Assembly (NCBI RefSeq): GCF_010093135.1
Contig: NZ_PDWK01000032.1
Coordinates: 1 to 32,171 of the forward strand
Length of the DNA stretch: 32,171 nt
Direction: 5' to 3'
DNA from: Pseudoxanthomonas taiwanensis
Lineage (GTDB): Bacteria > Pseudomonadota > Gammaproteobacteria > Xanthomonadales > Xanthomonadaceae
Both the position numbers and the translations under genes were made by a program. Position 1 is the stretch's first letter; each line of letters begins with the position of its first letter. Shown piece after piece: positions 8,122-16,832 of this stretch. The notes beneath the pieces were generated by a model. It saw nothing but the letters and a program-made list of their open reading frames with translations. It was not told the DNA's origin and did not search any database.

Positions 8122-9938
8122 CCGATGCGGAACCCGCCCCAGTGGCGGCCGGCCACGAAGATCGGCACCGACAGATCGAACATGATCTGGCCGGTGTCGC
8201 GGCGGTAGACCTGCAGGCGGTACGGGTCGGTGTGCGCGCCCACGCTGCGCCCCACCCGGTCGGAGAAGATGCGCTTGGTGCGGTTGCCGACCAAGTCGCG
8301 GGCGCGGTCGCCGGTCAGCGGCTGGCAGTAGCGGCGGTTGTGAGTGGGCACGTAGCCGTCCGGGTTGGCACAGATGGCGAACACGATCCACGGGTGCGCC
8401 TCCACCACCGGCTCCTGCAGCGGCGGCAGCAGGCGGTCGCACAGCGCGTCGAAGGCGGTGCGGTACTTGGGCGGGTCGATGCCGGGGATCGGCGTGTACT
8501 CGCGCGAGAACAGCGCCTCGCCAGTCGTCTCGCCGCGGCGGACCGCGTCGGCCAGTGCCTGGCCGATGCGCGCGGCGGCGTCGGTGGCCAGTGCGCGCAC
8601 GCGCGCGTGGCGCGGTTCGCGCATGGGATCGGGTGGCAGGCGGAACAGGCCCACGCAGTCGTGCAGCGTGGCCACGCCCTGGCCCAGCGCCTCGCTGCGC
8701 TCGGCCACGCGGGCGGCGTGCTCGAGGTTGCTGTGGCTCAGCGCCACCACGTCCTCCACCGCGCGGTCGATCGCCGCCACCTCCGCGCCCTGCGCGGCCA
8801 CGCGGCCGGCGACCTGCTCCATGGCCGCGCCGGCGCGCTGCAACGTGCCGCTCACCCCGGCCAGCACCTCCCGGGTCTGCTCGGCCGAGGTCACGCCCTG
8901 GCCCAGCGCCTTCATCGCGTCGTCCACGATCGTGCGCACGTCGCGCGCGGCGGCGGCCGTGTGCTCGGCCAGGCGGCGGATCTCGGCGGCCACCACCGCG
9001 AAGCCGCGCCCGGCCGCGCCGGCGTGGGCGGCCTCGATGCCGGCATTGATCGACAGGATGTTGGTCTTGAAGGCCACCGAGTCGATCATCTCGATCACCT
9101 CGCCGGCGCGGGCGATGCGGCGCTCGATCTCCTGCATGGCCCCGGCCAGGGGGCGCGCCCCCTCGCCGCCGCGGCGCGCGTCGGCATCGGCACTGGCCGC
9201 CACCGCGCGCACGCCGTCCAGCTCGCCGCGCACCTGCTGCAGGTCCTCCAGCAGGCGGCGGCTGGCCTCGCGCCCCGAGTCCAGCGCCCGCGCCTGGGCC
9301 TGCGACTGGCGGGCCAGCTCGTCGTTCTCGCTCACCACCTGCGGCACCGCCTGCGCGATCTGCTCCGACAGCGCGACCGCCTGGCGGATGGCCTCGGCGA
9401 GGTTGCCGAAGCCGGCGGCCAGGCGCCGGCCGGCGGGCGGGCCGGCCTCCGCGGGCGGAAGCTCCAGGGCCAGGTCGCAGCCGGCCAGGCCGTCGTGGGC
9501 CAGGGTCAGCAGCCGCTGCGCCGCGGCGGCCTCCCCCAGCCGCCGCGCCAGGTGCGCCAGCAGCGGATGCGACACGCCGGCCGGGTCGCTCCCCGTGACC
9601 AGCCGTTCCAGTTCATCCAGCAGCGCGGCGGTTTCGGCATGTGGCAGCGACAGCACCCAGCCCTCGCCGTCGCGGCGGTAGCGGACGCGGCGGGCCGCAT
9701 CGCCGTCCGGCGGGGTCCACACGCCTTCCTCGCCCAGCACGGCCGGGTCCAGGCCCCACAGGCCCTCGCGCGCGGAGGGCAGCCGCCCCGCGTCCAGTCC
9801 CAGCAGTTCGCAGGCGGCCCGGTTGGCCGCCACCAGGTGGCCGTCCGCGCCCAGGCGCAGCAGCGCCACGGGCGCGTCCGGCAGTGCCGCCACCGCAGGC
9901 GCGCCCGGCCCGGGCAGCTCGGTCTCGATCGACGCCAT
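8106..9938 (-). CDS. soluble methyl-accepting chemotaxis protein with PAS-like N-terminus and C-terminal sensor-like domain
   Basis: This is a 610-aa chemoreceptor with no transmembrane segment or HAMP domain, so it is cytoplasmic. Residues about 20-100 look PAS-like (VALLRLGADGHLVAANRAACELLG). A coiled coil follows, and the kinase-control tip is VAFKTNILSINAGIEAAHAGAAGRGFAVVAAEIRRLAEH at residues 288-326. Residues about 440-610 form a second globular domain ending in YRRDTGQIMFDLSVPIFVAGRHWGGFRIGY, which resembles a Cache/PAS-type sensor placed after the signalling hairpin. No CheR-binding pentapeptide is seen at the C-terminus. An AGGAGGGG ribosome-binding site precedes the ATG. The family role is to control CheA; the ligand is unknown. 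Confidence 0.9.
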   Translation of the reverse strand: MASIETELPGPGAPAVAALPDAPVALLRLGADGHLVAANRAACELLGLDAGRLPSAREGLWGLDPAVLGEEGVWTPPDGDAARRVRYRRDGEGWVLSLPHAETAALLDELERLVTGSDPAGVSHPLLAHLARRLGEAAAAQRLLTLAHDGLAGCDLALELPPAEAGPPAGRRLAAGFGNLAEAIRQAVALSEQIAQAVPQVVSENDELARQSQAQARALDSGREASRRLLEDLQQVRGELDGVRAVAASADADARRGGEGARPLAGAMQEIERRIARAGEVIEMIDSVAFKTNILSINAGIEAAHAGAAGRGFAVVAAEIRRLAEHTAAAARDVRTIVDDAMKALGQGVTSAEQTREVLAGVSGTLQRAGAAMEQVAGRVAAQGAEVAAIDRAVEDVVALSHSNLEHAARVAERSEALGQGVATLHDCVGLFRLPPDPMREPRHARVRALATDAAARIGQALADAVRRGETTGEALFSREYTPIPGIDPPKYRTAFDALCDRLLPPLQEPVVEAHPWIVFAICANPDGYVPTHNRRYCQPLTGDRARDLVGNRTKRIFSDRVGRSVGAHTDPYRLQVYRRDTGQIMFDLSVPIFVAGRHWGGFRIGYSLE

Positions 9939-10003
9939 GGGATCCCCTCCTTCCCGCAGCTGTCACCAATCTAGCGGCATCCGGCGGCGGAAATGAAGGC
10001 GCC

Positions 10004-10028
10004 GGCCGGTGTCGCAGCGGCACCGGCC
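10004..10028. terminator. hairpin downstream of the gamma-glutamyltransferase gene
   Basis: GGCCGGTG (10004-10011) and CACCGGCC (10021-10028) pair around a 9-nt loop, 21 bp past the stop. There is no clear T-run on the minus strand, so this is a weak terminator candidate. Confidence 0.35.
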
Positions 10029-10049
10029 GACCGGTGGCGGCCCGGCCGG

Positions 10050-11771
10050 TCAGTAGCCGGCGGCCTGGCCGTCCTTGCGGCTCTCCGAGGCGCCGAAGTA
10101 CACGCCGGTATCCGGATCGCGGGCGATGGCCTGGTAGCCGCCATAGGGGCCGTCGGCGAAGGTGACCCGGTGCCCCTTGCGCATCAGCGCGCGCACCGTC
10201 TCCCAGGAAAAACCGGTCTCCAGGTTGACCTCGCCGCCGTCGCGCATGGGCGTGGCCGCGCCGGTCGGGTCGGTGGAGCCCTCGTGCTGGATGCGCGGCG
10301 CGTCACCGGCCTCCTGCAGGTTCATGCCGAAGTCCACCAGGTTCATCACGATCTGCACGTGCCCCTGCGGCTGCATGGCCCCGCCCATCACGCCAAAGCT
10401 CACCCAGGGCTTGCCGTCCCTGGTGATGAAAGCCGGGATGATGGTCTGGAACGGGCGCTTGCCCGACGCGTAGCAGTTGGGATGCGCCGGCCCGGTGTCG
10501 CAGCCCTCCAGCACGAACATCTCGCCGCGGTCCTGCAGGATGAAGCCCAGGCCGTGCGGGGCCATGCCGCTGCCCATGCCGCGGTAGTTGGACTGGATCA
10601 GCGAGACCATCATGCCGTCGGCGTCGGCGGTGGTCAGGTAGATGGTGTCGCCCTCCTCCAGCTCCGGCGGCGTGCCCGGCTGCACCTCGCGCAGGGCGCG
10701 GTCGGGCGAGATCAGCGCGCGCCGCTGCGCCGCGTACTCCTTCGACAGCAGCCAGTCCAGCGGCACCTTCCCGAAATCCGGGTCGGCGTAGAAGCGGGCG
10801 CGGTCGGCGAAGGCCAGCTTCTTGGCCTCCACGAACAGATGCACGTGCTCGGCCGAGCCGAACGGGATCTTCGAGAAGTCGAAACCCTCCAGGATGTTGA
10901 GCATCTGCAACGCGGCGATGCCCTGGCTGTTGGGCGGCAGCTCCCACACGTCGTAGCCGCGGTAGTTCACCGACACCGGCTCGACCCACTCGCCCTGGTG
11001 CGCGGCCAGGTCCTCGTAGGACAGGAAGCCGCCGTTGGCCTTCATGTAGGCGTCGATCGCACGGGCGATCTGGCCCTTGTAGAAGGCGTCGCGGCCGCCG
11101 CGGGCGATCTTCTCCAGCGTGTCGGCCAGGTTGGGGTTGCGCCACAGCTCGCCCTTGCGCGGCGCGCGGCCGTCGATGGTGAACTGCTCGGCGAAGCCCG
11201 GGTACTGCGCCAGGCGCGGCACCGAGCCTTCCCAGTAGTGGGCGATCACCTCGTGCACCGGATGGCCCTTGCGCGCATAGTGGATCGCCGGGGCCAGGTT
11301 GGCCGCCATCGGCCGGCGGCCGAGGCGCTCGTGCAGGGCGAACCAGGCGTCCACCGCGCCGGGCACGGACACCGGCAACGGGCCGTGCGACGGAATGTCG
11401 GTCAGGCCGCGGCGGCGGAACTCCTCCAGGGTCAGCGAGCGCGGCGAGCGTCCGGAGCCGTTGTAGCCGTACAGCCGGCGCGTCTTCGGGTCCCAGACGA
11501 TGGCGAACAGGTCGCCGCCGATGCCGCAGCCGGTCGGCTCCATCAAGCCCAGCGCGGCGTTGGCGGCGATCGCCGCGTCCACCGCCGAGCCGCCCTGCTT
11601 CATCACGTCCAGGGCGATCTGGGTGGCCAGCGGATGCGAGGTGGCGGCCATCGCGTGCGGGGCGATCACCTCCGAGCGTGTGGCGAAGGCGTGGCCGGTG
11701 ACGCGGTCGGCGGCGTCGGCCAAAGCCGGCAGCAGCGCGGCGCAGAACAGAAGAAGGAAGCGGACGGGCAT
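10050..11771 (-). CDS. ggt: gamma-glutamyltransferase-family (Ntn hydrolase), secreted
   Basis: This is a 573-aa member of the gamma-glutamyltranspeptidase family, which cleaves gamma-glutamyl bonds (as in glutathione) after autocatalytic cleavage into two subunits. A signal peptide is evident at the ATG at 11771 (MPVRFLLLFCAALLPALADA), so the protein is probably periplasmic. The large-subunit signature GGSAVDAAIAANAALGLMEPTGCGIGGD spans residues 60-87. The expected nucleophile is Thr376 in EEGDTIYLTTADADG, aligned with TTHYSVVD of E. coli Ggt. The small subunit has the SNYRGMGSGM and VMGGAMQPQGHVQ segments. The family also includes acylase-like members, so glutathione as the substrate is inference. 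The gene stands alone. Confidence 0.88.
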   Translation of the reverse strand: MPVRFLLLFCAALLPALADAADRVTGHAFATRSEVIAPHAMAATSHPLATQIALDVMKQGGSAVDAAIAANAALGLMEPTGCGIGGDLFAIVWDPKTRRLYGYNGSGRSPRSLTLEEFRRRGLTDIPSHGPLPVSVPGAVDAWFALHERLGRRPMAANLAPAIHYARKGHPVHEVIAHYWEGSVPRLAQYPGFAEQFTIDGRAPRKGELWRNPNLADTLEKIARGGRDAFYKGQIARAIDAYMKANGGFLSYEDLAAHQGEWVEPVSVNYRGYDVWELPPNSQGIAALQMLNILEGFDFSKIPFGSAEHVHLFVEAKKLAFADRARFYADPDFGKVPLDWLLSKEYAAQRRALISPDRALREVQPGTPPELEEGDTIYLTTADADGMMVSLIQSNYRGMGSGMAPHGLGFILQDRGEMFVLEGCDTGPAHPNCYASGKRPFQTIIPAFITRDGKPWVSFGVMGGAMQPQGHVQIVMNLVDFGMNLQEAGDAPRIQHEGSTDPTGAATPMRDGGEVNLETGFSWETVRALMRKGHRVTFADGPYGGYQAIARDPDTGVYFGASESRKDGQAAGY

Positions 11772-11892
11772 GGGCAGGTCAGCGCGGCGCCAGGATCGAT
11801 GCGGCGATGGCCGACATCTTCGCCCGCTATCCGTACCGCGCCGCGCCGGCGCGGTAGGGCCGCGGGCATCGCAGGGACGGCGGGTGTGCGAA

Positions 11893-11918
11893 GCCGTGCC
11901 GGGTATCCCCGGCACGGC
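11893..11918. terminator. perfect 11-bp hairpin downstream of the HDOD gene
   Basis: GCCGTGCCGGG and CCCGGCACGGC pair around the loop TATC, 13 bp beyond the HDOD stop on the minus strand. It lacks a T-run, so it may act as an mRNA 3'-end stabiliser rather than a classical terminator. Confidence 0.5.
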
Positions 11919-11930
11919 CCTGGCGCCGGT

Positions 11931-13040
11931 TCAGTCGACCAGGGCGGCCTGGTCGAGCATGGCGCTGGCTTGGCCGCGCCACTCGGCCAGGCGCGGCAGC
12001 ACGCCGGTGCGCGCCAGGTAGTCCTCGTCCGGCTCCTCGCCGCCGGCCAGGGCCATGGCCACGTGCACCGCGCCGGTGACCCAGAAGCTGCGTGTGCTGG
12101 AACGGGCGGGCGTGCGGTGGAAGGCCACCGCCTCGATGATCGGCATGGGCAGGCCCCACAGGCCCAGCAGGTAGGCGCCGGCCTCGGCGTGGCCGGGGCG
12201 CTCGTCGCCGTCGGCGCGCGGGTGGCGCTCGTCGCGCACGCCCGGCAGCAGCAGGCCGATGTCGGCCAGCAGCGCGGCGGGGGCGCCCAGCTCGGAGCAG
12301 GATTCGGGCAGCATGCGCTTGGCCAGCTTCGAGGCCAGCAGCGCGCGCTGCTGCAGCTGCGCGCGGTCCACGGTGCTGGTGCCCGGCAGGGAGAACACCT
12401 CGCAGGCCAGGACCAGGTCGCGCAGGGTGGCGATGCCCAGGCGGGTCACCGCGGTGCGCAGGTCGGTGATGGTGCGGCCGCTGGAGAAGTAGGCCGAGTT
12501 GCACAGCTGCAGCACCTTGGCGGCGATGGCCGGGTCAGCGGCCACCAGGCGGGCGATGTCGGCCGCGCTGGTCGCGTCATCGGCCTCCAGGGCGCTCATC
12601 AGGCGCAGGTACAGCTGCGGCGGCGGCGGCAGCTGCTCCACACGACCGATGCGCTGGCCCAGCGCCGGGTTGTCCAGCAGCTCGCGCAGTTCCTCCAGGC
12701 TGCCGACCGCCTCCAGCACCACCTCCGGGGCCAGCGGCGCGGGCAGGAAGCGGTGCGCCAGGCCGATGATCCGGGCCGAGGGGATGCCGCGGCTCTCGAT
12801 AACGGCGATGCGGGAGGCCTCCGGGCGGAGGGTGCGGATCTGGCCCAGCAGGGTGGCCGGCGGCAGGTCGGACAGGGTGGGGGCGGAGAGCACCACGTCC
12901 AGCGGACCGGCGGCGGCGCGGACCATGGCGGCGCTGGCATCGGGGCAGACCTCGACCTGCCAGTCCGGCCCCATGTCCGAGACCAGCTCGATCAGGTCGG
13001 TCGGGAAAGCGGCCTCGTCGCCGACGAACAGGATGCGCAC
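11931..13040 (-). CDS. HDOD-domain protein with degenerate receiver domain
   Basis: This is a 369-aa signalling protein. Residues 1-125 have a response-regulator-like fold (VRILFVGDEAAF...PLDVVLSAPTLSDLPPATLLGQIR). However, Ser-Ala replaces the phospho-acceptor Asp at the end of strand 3 (DVVLSAPTL), and the usual Lys of the KP motif is absent (FLPAPL). The HDOD domain (about residues 132-330) carries QLPPPPQLYLRLMSALE, AADPAIAAKVLQLCNSAYFS and TAVTRLGIATLRDLV. I chose the GTG at 13040 because GGAGG lies five nt upstream; the GTG at 13044-13046 overlaps that site. HDOD proteins act as non-enzymatic scaffolds in regulation. The specific role here is unknown. Confidence 0.87.
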   Translation of the reverse strand: MRILFVGDEAAFPTDLIELVSDMGPDWQVEVCPDASAAMVRAAAGPLDVVLSAPTLSDLPPATLLGQIRTLRPEASRIAVIESRGIPSARIIGLAHRFLPAPLAPEVVLEAVGSLEELRELLDNPALGQRIGRVEQLPPPPQLYLRLMSALEADDATSAADIARLVAADPAIAAKVLQLCNSAYFSSGRTITDLRTAVTRLGIATLRDLVLACEVFSLPGTSTVDRAQLQQRALLASKLAKRMLPESCSELGAPAALLADIGLLLPGVRDERHPRADGDERPGHAEAGAYLLGLWGLPMPIIEAVAFHRTPARSSTRSFWVTGAVHVAMALAGGEEPDEDYLARTGVLPRLAEWRGQASAMLDQAALVD

Positions 13041-13157
13041 GAACACCTCCGGAGGAAGGAAACGGACGCGCGGCCCCGGCCGCGGTCCGGCACAGTCGCT
13101 ATCGGTAGCCGCCGTGGAAAGTTGAGCACATCCGCGCCGCGCCGGTGCAGGCGTTTG

Positions 13158-13178
13158 CGGAACTGTGCGCCAGTTCCG
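13158..13178. repeat. 8-bp inverted repeat between the HDOD and ppa genes
   Basis: CGGAACTG and CAGTTCCG pair around a 5-nt loop. It lies between the ppa hairpin and the HDOD gene start, and could be part of a 3' end or an operator for the HDOD gene. It is not GC-only, so chance is somewhat less likely than for the other repeats here. Confidence 0.35.
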
Positions 13179-13186
13179 GCACGGAA

Positions 13187-13210
13187 CCGGGCGGCGCGCA
13201 CGCCGCCCGG
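13187..13210 (-). terminator. hairpin terminator of ppa
   Basis: CCGGGCGGCG and CGCCGCCCGG pair perfectly (10 bp) around the loop CGCA, 10 bp past the ppa stop. On the minus strand it is followed by TTCCGTG, so the T-run is poor. Confidence 0.5.
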
Positions 13211-13220
13211 CGGAAGCGGA

Positions 13221-13754
13221 TCAGGCCTTGGCGGCGGCGCGCTCGATGGCCTCGCGCAGCAGCTGGCGCGCCTCCTCGGCGCCACCCCAGCCCTGGATCT
13301 TGACCCACTTGCCCTTCTCCAGGTCCTTGTAGTGCTCGAAGAAGTGGCCGATGCGCTCCAGCCAGTGCTGGGACACCTTGGAAATGTCGTCCACGTGGGC
13401 GTAGCCTGCGAAGATCTTCGGCACCGGCACGGCCAGGATCTTCTCGTCGCTGCCGGCCTCGTCGGTCATGCGCAGCACGCCGACCGGGCGGCAGCGCACC
13501 ACCGAGCCCGGGACCAGCGGCAGCGGCAGCACCACCAGCACGTCGGCCGGGTCGCCGTCGCCGCACAGGGTGTTGGGCACGTAGCCGTAGTTGCACGGAT
13601 AGCGCATGGGCGTGGACAGGATGCGGTCGACGAAGATCGCGCCGCTTTCCTTGTCCACCTCGTACTTGACCGGCTCCGAGTCCTTCGGGATCTCGATGAT
13701 GACGTTGATTTCCTCGGGCGGGTTGCGCCCGGAAGTGACCTGGTCGAGGCCCAT
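13221..13754 (-). CDS. ppa: soluble inorganic pyrophosphatase, family I
   Basis: This enzyme hydrolyses PPi to two phosphates using Mg2+, which pulls biosynthetic reactions forward. The 177-aa protein (MGLDQVTSGRNPPEEINVII) matches the E. coli enzyme in length. Active-site residues are visible: E21 and K30 (IEIPKDSEPVKYE), the R-Y-P-N-Y-G-Y segment (residues 51-58), and the metal-binding DGDPADVLV at residues 66-74. The chosen ATG at 13754 has a GGAG site upstream; a longer frame exists but has no homology. A TAAAAT -10 lies 38 nt upstream. It is adjacent to and co-oriented with hppA but separated by a terminator, so it is probably transcribed on its own. Confidence 0.96.
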   Translation of the reverse strand: MGLDQVTSGRNPPEEINVIIEIPKDSEPVKYEVDKESGAIFVDRILSTPMRYPCNYGYVPNTLCGDGDPADVLVVLPLPLVPGSVVRCRPVGVLRMTDEAGSDEKILAVPVPKIFAGYAHVDDISKVSQHWLERIGHFFEHYKDLEKGKWVKIQGWGGAEEARQLLREAIERAAAKA

Positions 13755-13791
13755 GTGGTGCTCCGTTGCAAGTGCGTGAACAAGGCCGGTC

Positions 13792-13797
13792 ATTTTA
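13792..13797 (-). promoter_or_regulatory. -10 element of ppa
   Basis: The minus strand reads TAAAAT, a near-consensus -10 that stands out in this GC-rich gap, 38 nt from the ppa ATG. The -35 is not obvious. Confidence 0.4.
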
Positions 13798-13960
13798 CGC
13801 CGACAGCTGCTGCGGCGCACAAACCCGCCTGGCCGGCGCTGTGGCTGCGGCCAGGCCCGGCGATCGGGACGAGGGGGTGTTAGCGCTACCTTGCCGGCGG
13901 CGGGCATGCGGCAGCGCGCGGGCGGCTTCGGCGGACGGACCGCGGAAGCCGGCAAAACGA

Positions 13961-13985
13961 AGCCCCGGCCGGGCGGGCCGGGGCT
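13961..13985 (-). terminator. Rho-independent terminator of hppA
   Basis: AGCCCCGGCC and GGCCGGGGCT form a perfect 10-bp stem around GGGCG, starting 22 bp past the hppA stop. On the minus strand it is followed by TCGTTTTG, a short T-run. It separates hppA from ppa. Confidence 0.75.
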
Positions 13986-14006
13986 GCGCGGCACCCGGGG
14001 GTGCGG

Positions 14007-16034
14007 TTACAGCAGCGGCACCAGCAGCAGGGCGACGATGTTGATGATCTTGATCAGCGGGTTGATCGCCGGGCCCGCGGTGTCCTTGTAGGGGTCGCCG
14101 ACGGTGTCGCCGGTGACCGAGGCCTTGTGCGCCTCCGAGCCCTTGCCGCCGAAGTTGCCGTCCTCGATGTACTTCTTGGCATTGTCCCAGGCACCGCCGC
14201 CGGTGGTCATCGAGATCGCCACGAACAGGCCGGTGACGATGGTGCCGATCAGCAGGCCGCCCAGCGCCTCCGGCCCGAGCAGCAGGCCGACGATGATCGG
14301 CACGACGACCGGCAGCAGCGAGGGCACGATCATTTCCTTGATCGCGGACCTGGTCAGCATGTCCACGGCGCGGTCGTACTGCGGCTTGGCCTCGCCGGTC
14401 ATGATGCCGGCGATCTCGCGGAACTGGCGGCGCACCTCCTCCACCACGCTGCCGGCGGCGCGGCCCACGGCCTCCATTGCCATCGCGCCGAACAGGTACG
14501 GGATCAGGCCGCCGATCAGCAGGCCGATGATCACGCGGTGGTCGGAAAGGTCGAACGCGAACTCGACGCCCGGCCTGGCCGCCTCAAGGTTGTGGGTGTA
14601 GTCGGCGAACAGCACCAGTGCGGCCAGCGCCGCCGAACCGATGGCATAGCCCTTGGTCACCGCCTTGGTGGTGTTGCCCACCGCGTCCAGCGGATCGGTC
14701 ACCGCGCGCACCTCCGGCGGCAGCTCGCTCATCTCGGCGATGCCGCCGGCGTTGTCGGTGATCGGGCCGTAGGCGTCCAGCGCCACCACCATGCCGGCCA
14801 TGGACAGCATGGCCGTGGCAGCGATGGCGATGCCGTACAGGCCGCCGAGCGTGTGCGCGCCCCAGATGGCCAGGCACACCGCCACCACCGGCATGGCCGT
14901 GGATTTCATCGACACGCCCAGGCCGGCGATGATGTTGGTGCCGTGGCCGGTGGTGGAGGCCTGCGCCACGTGCCGCACCGGGCCGTACTGGGTGCCGGTG
15001 TAGTACTCGGTAATCCACACGATCAGGCCGGTGAGCACCAGGCCGATCAGGGCGCAGCCGTACAGCGCCGGGGCGCTGTACCGGCCGTCACCCATCAGCG
15101 CGGTGGTGATCGGCCAGAAGGCGATGGCGGCCAGCACGCCGGAGACGATCACGCCCTTGTACAGGGCGCCCATGATCGAGCCGCCGTCCTTCGCCCGGAC
15201 GAAGAAGGCGCCGATGATCGACGCCACGATCGAGGCACCGCCCAGCACCAGCGGATACAGCACCGCGTTGGCACCGACCTCGGCGGCCATCAGCCCGCCC
15301 AGCAGCATGGTGGCGATCACCGTGACCGCGTAGGTCTCGAACAGGTCGGCGGCCATGCCCGCGCAGTCGCCGACGTTGTCGCCGACGTTGTCGGCGATCA
15401 CTGCCGGGTTGCGCGGGTCGTCCTCGGGGATGCCCGCCTCGACCTTGCCCACCAGGTCCGCGCCCACGTCCGCGCCCTTGGTGAAGATGCCACCGCCCAG
15501 GCGCGCGAAGATGGAGATCAGCGAGGAGCCGAAGGCCAGGCCCACCAGCGCGTGCAGCGCGGCGGCCTGGTCCAGGCCCAGCCGGCCCAGCACCCAGTAG
15601 TAGCCGCCCACGCCCAGCAGGCCCAGGCCGACCACCAGCATCCCGGTGATGGCGCCGCCGCGGAAGGCCACGTCCATGGCCGGGCGCAGGCCCTGGCGCG
15701 CGGCCTCGGCGGTGCGCACGTTGGCGCGCACGGACACGTTCATGCCGATGTAGCCGGCCGCGCCGGACAGCAGTGCGCCCACCGCGAAGCCGATGGCGGT
15801 GAACCAGCCCAGGAACAGGCCCACCAGCACGAACAGGACCGCGCCGGCGATGGCGATGGTCAGGTACTGGCGGTTGAGGTAGGCGCGCGCGCCTTCCTGG
15901 ATCGCGGCGGCGATCTGCTGCATGCGCTCGTTGCCCGAGGGCTGCGCCAGGATCCAGCGCGCGGACACCAGGCCGTAGAGGATGGCGAGGACGGCACAGG
16001 CCAAGGCCAGCGCCAAACCGTGTTGTTCCAGCAT
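14007..16034 (-). CDS. hppA: H+-translocating membrane pyrophosphatase, K+-independent type
   Basis: This integral inner-membrane enzyme couples PPi hydrolysis to proton export. It is a 675-aa protein with many transmembrane helices. The family signature is intact: [44 protein letters not shown], which supplies the Asp/Lys pyrophosphate and Mg2+ site. The K+-dependence position is Lys in [16 protein letters not shown] (codon 14664-14666). In the family, Lys there marks K+-independent H+ pumps, while Ala marks K+-dependent ones. The C-terminal [50 protein letters not shown] is intact. It starts at the ATG at 16034 with GGGAGG just upstream. It lies between ppa and the PPi-phosphofructokinase gene. 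Confidence 0.97.
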   Translation of the reverse strand: MLEQHGLALALACAVLAILYGLVSARWILAQPSGNERMQQIAAAIQEGARAYLNRQYLTIAIAGAVLFVLVGLFLGWFTAIGFAVGALLSGAAGYIGMNVSVRANVRTAEAARQGLRPAMDVAFRGGAITGMLVVGLGLLGVGGYYWVLGRLGLDQAAALHALVGLAFGSSLISIFARLGGGIFTKGADVGADLVGKVEAGIPEDDPRNPAVIADNVGDNVGDCAGMAADLFETYAVTVIATMLLGGLMAAEVGANAVLYPLVLGGASIVASIIGAFFVRAKDGGSIMGALYKGVIVSGVLAAIAFWPITTALMGDGRYSAPALYGCALIGLVLTGLIVWITEYYTGTQYGPVRHVAQASTTGHGTNIIAGLGVSMKSTAMPVVAVCLAIWGAHTLGGLYGIAIAATAMLSMAGMVVALDAYGPITDNAGGIAEMSELPPEVRAVTDPLDAVGNTTKAVTKGYAIGSAALAALVLFADYTHNLEAARPGVEFAFDLSDHRVIIGLLIGGLIPYLFGAMAMEAVGRAAGSVVEEVRRQFREIAGIMTGEAKPQYDRAVDMLTRSAIKEMIVPSLLPVVVPIIVGLLLGPEALGGLLIGTIVTGLFVAISMTTGGGAWDNAKKYIEDGNFGGKGSEAHKASVTGDTVGDPYKDTAGPAINPLIKIINIVALLLVPLL

Positions 16035-16055
16035 GACCCCTCCCAAGGTTGATGG

Positions 16056-16100
16056 ACCCCCGCCCAGCGATGGACGAAGCGGAGGAGACACGCCGGGGGT
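16056..16100. repeat. inverted repeat in the hppA leader region
   Basis: ACCCCCG (16056-16062) and CGGGGGT (16094-16100) are 31 nt apart, just upstream of hppA. They could form a leader stem. The rest of the 16035-16256 gap between the divergent genes shows nothing else I can name. Confidence 0.25.
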
Positions 16101-16256
16101 GAGCCTGGAACCACTGGAACGACCCGGACAAGGCGCGTCTTCCGTGTTCGACATCCCTGGAGCTTGCCCCGAGTATGAGCCTTGCGGCGGGTGCAAGGCC
16201 ACAAGCCGTTCATGCGGGCGGTGCCAACCTTGTGCCACCCCACACCCGGAGGCGCG

Positions 16257-16826
16257 ATGTCCCGCAACCGCAAGTCCCCGCCCCGGGCCGGCGCCCGCGA
16301 ACAGGCCGCGATCTTCCGCCAGGCCCTGCTGCTGGCCTTCCTCGCCGCCCTGGCGGCGGCGGTCCTGCCGCTGCGCGCGCAGGAGCCCGGACCCGCGATC
16401 CAGCGCCCGCCGGGCTCGCCGCAGGCGGTGGGCGCGGGGCATACCGTGCGCCAGATCCCGGAGGCCTGCACCCGCCTGGAGGGCGTGTTCACCGGCCAGG
16501 CGGAGGCGCCCTACCGGCTGCGCAGCGTGGCCACGGCCCCCCAGTGCCGGCCGCGGGCCCGGTACGTGGACGCGACGGTGGCCCGGCCTTCGGCCCGGGG
16601 CAGCTGGATTCTCAACGACCTGATCCGCATTCCCCGGGCCGGCTGCCCGGGGCACGAGGCGGTGGTGAAGGTCTGGCGCAAGCCGGCCGAACAGGCACCG
16701 GCGCGCGACGGCCAGGGCCGGGCGCGGGTGTACCTGGAGGAGGGGCGGCGGCAGGCCGGGAGCGGGCGGTTGCCGGCGCTGCCGCAGTTCAGTGCGCAGC
16801 TGGAGCTGGCCGGTGCCGGCTGCTGA
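16257..16826 (+). CDS. conserved-looking secreted protein of unknown function
   Basis: This is a 189-aa protein with no recognised domain. The N-terminus is basic, followed by a hydrophobic stretch ending in an Ala-x-Ala-like site ([23 protein letters not shown]), so it looks like a signal peptide or N-terminal anchor. Four cysteines are seen in the mature part (IPEAC, APQC, RAGC and the very last residue), suggesting disulfides in the periplasm. The ATG at 16257 follows GGAGG; an upstream in-frame ATG is unsupported. It is divergent from hppA and ends 6 bp from the convergent NTF2-like gene. GC-rich third positions support coding. No function is proposed. Confidence 0.7.
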   Translation: MSRNRKSPPRAGAREQAAIFRQALLLAFLAALAAAVLPLRAQEPGPAIQRPPGSPQAVGAGHTVRQIPEACTRLEGVFTGQAEAPYRLRSVATAPQCRPRARYVDATVARPSARGSWILNDLIRIPRAGCPGHEAVVKVWRKPAEQAPARDGQGRARVYLEEGRRQAGSGRLPALPQFSAQLELAGAGC

Positions 16827-16832
16827 GGCGGC

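Noticed and set aside
6474-9974. Very long plus-strand open frame across the BCCT and chemoreceptor genes
   Set aside because: The encoded protein is low-complexity (Arg, Ala, Gly, His) and covers two well-recognised genes in other frames.
13044-13046. GTG at 13044-13046 as the HDOD start
   Set aside because: It overlaps the GGAGG ribosome-binding site. The GTG at 13038-13040 has the correct spacing.
9993-13883. Long plus-strand open frame across ggt, HDOD and ppa
   Set aside because: It is the antisense shadow of three recognised genes, with biased composition and no motif.
14001-16052. Plus-strand open frame of His/Asp/Gly-rich protein opposite hppA
   Set aside because: The composition is the mirror of hppA codons. 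hppA has the full family signature, so this is a shadow.
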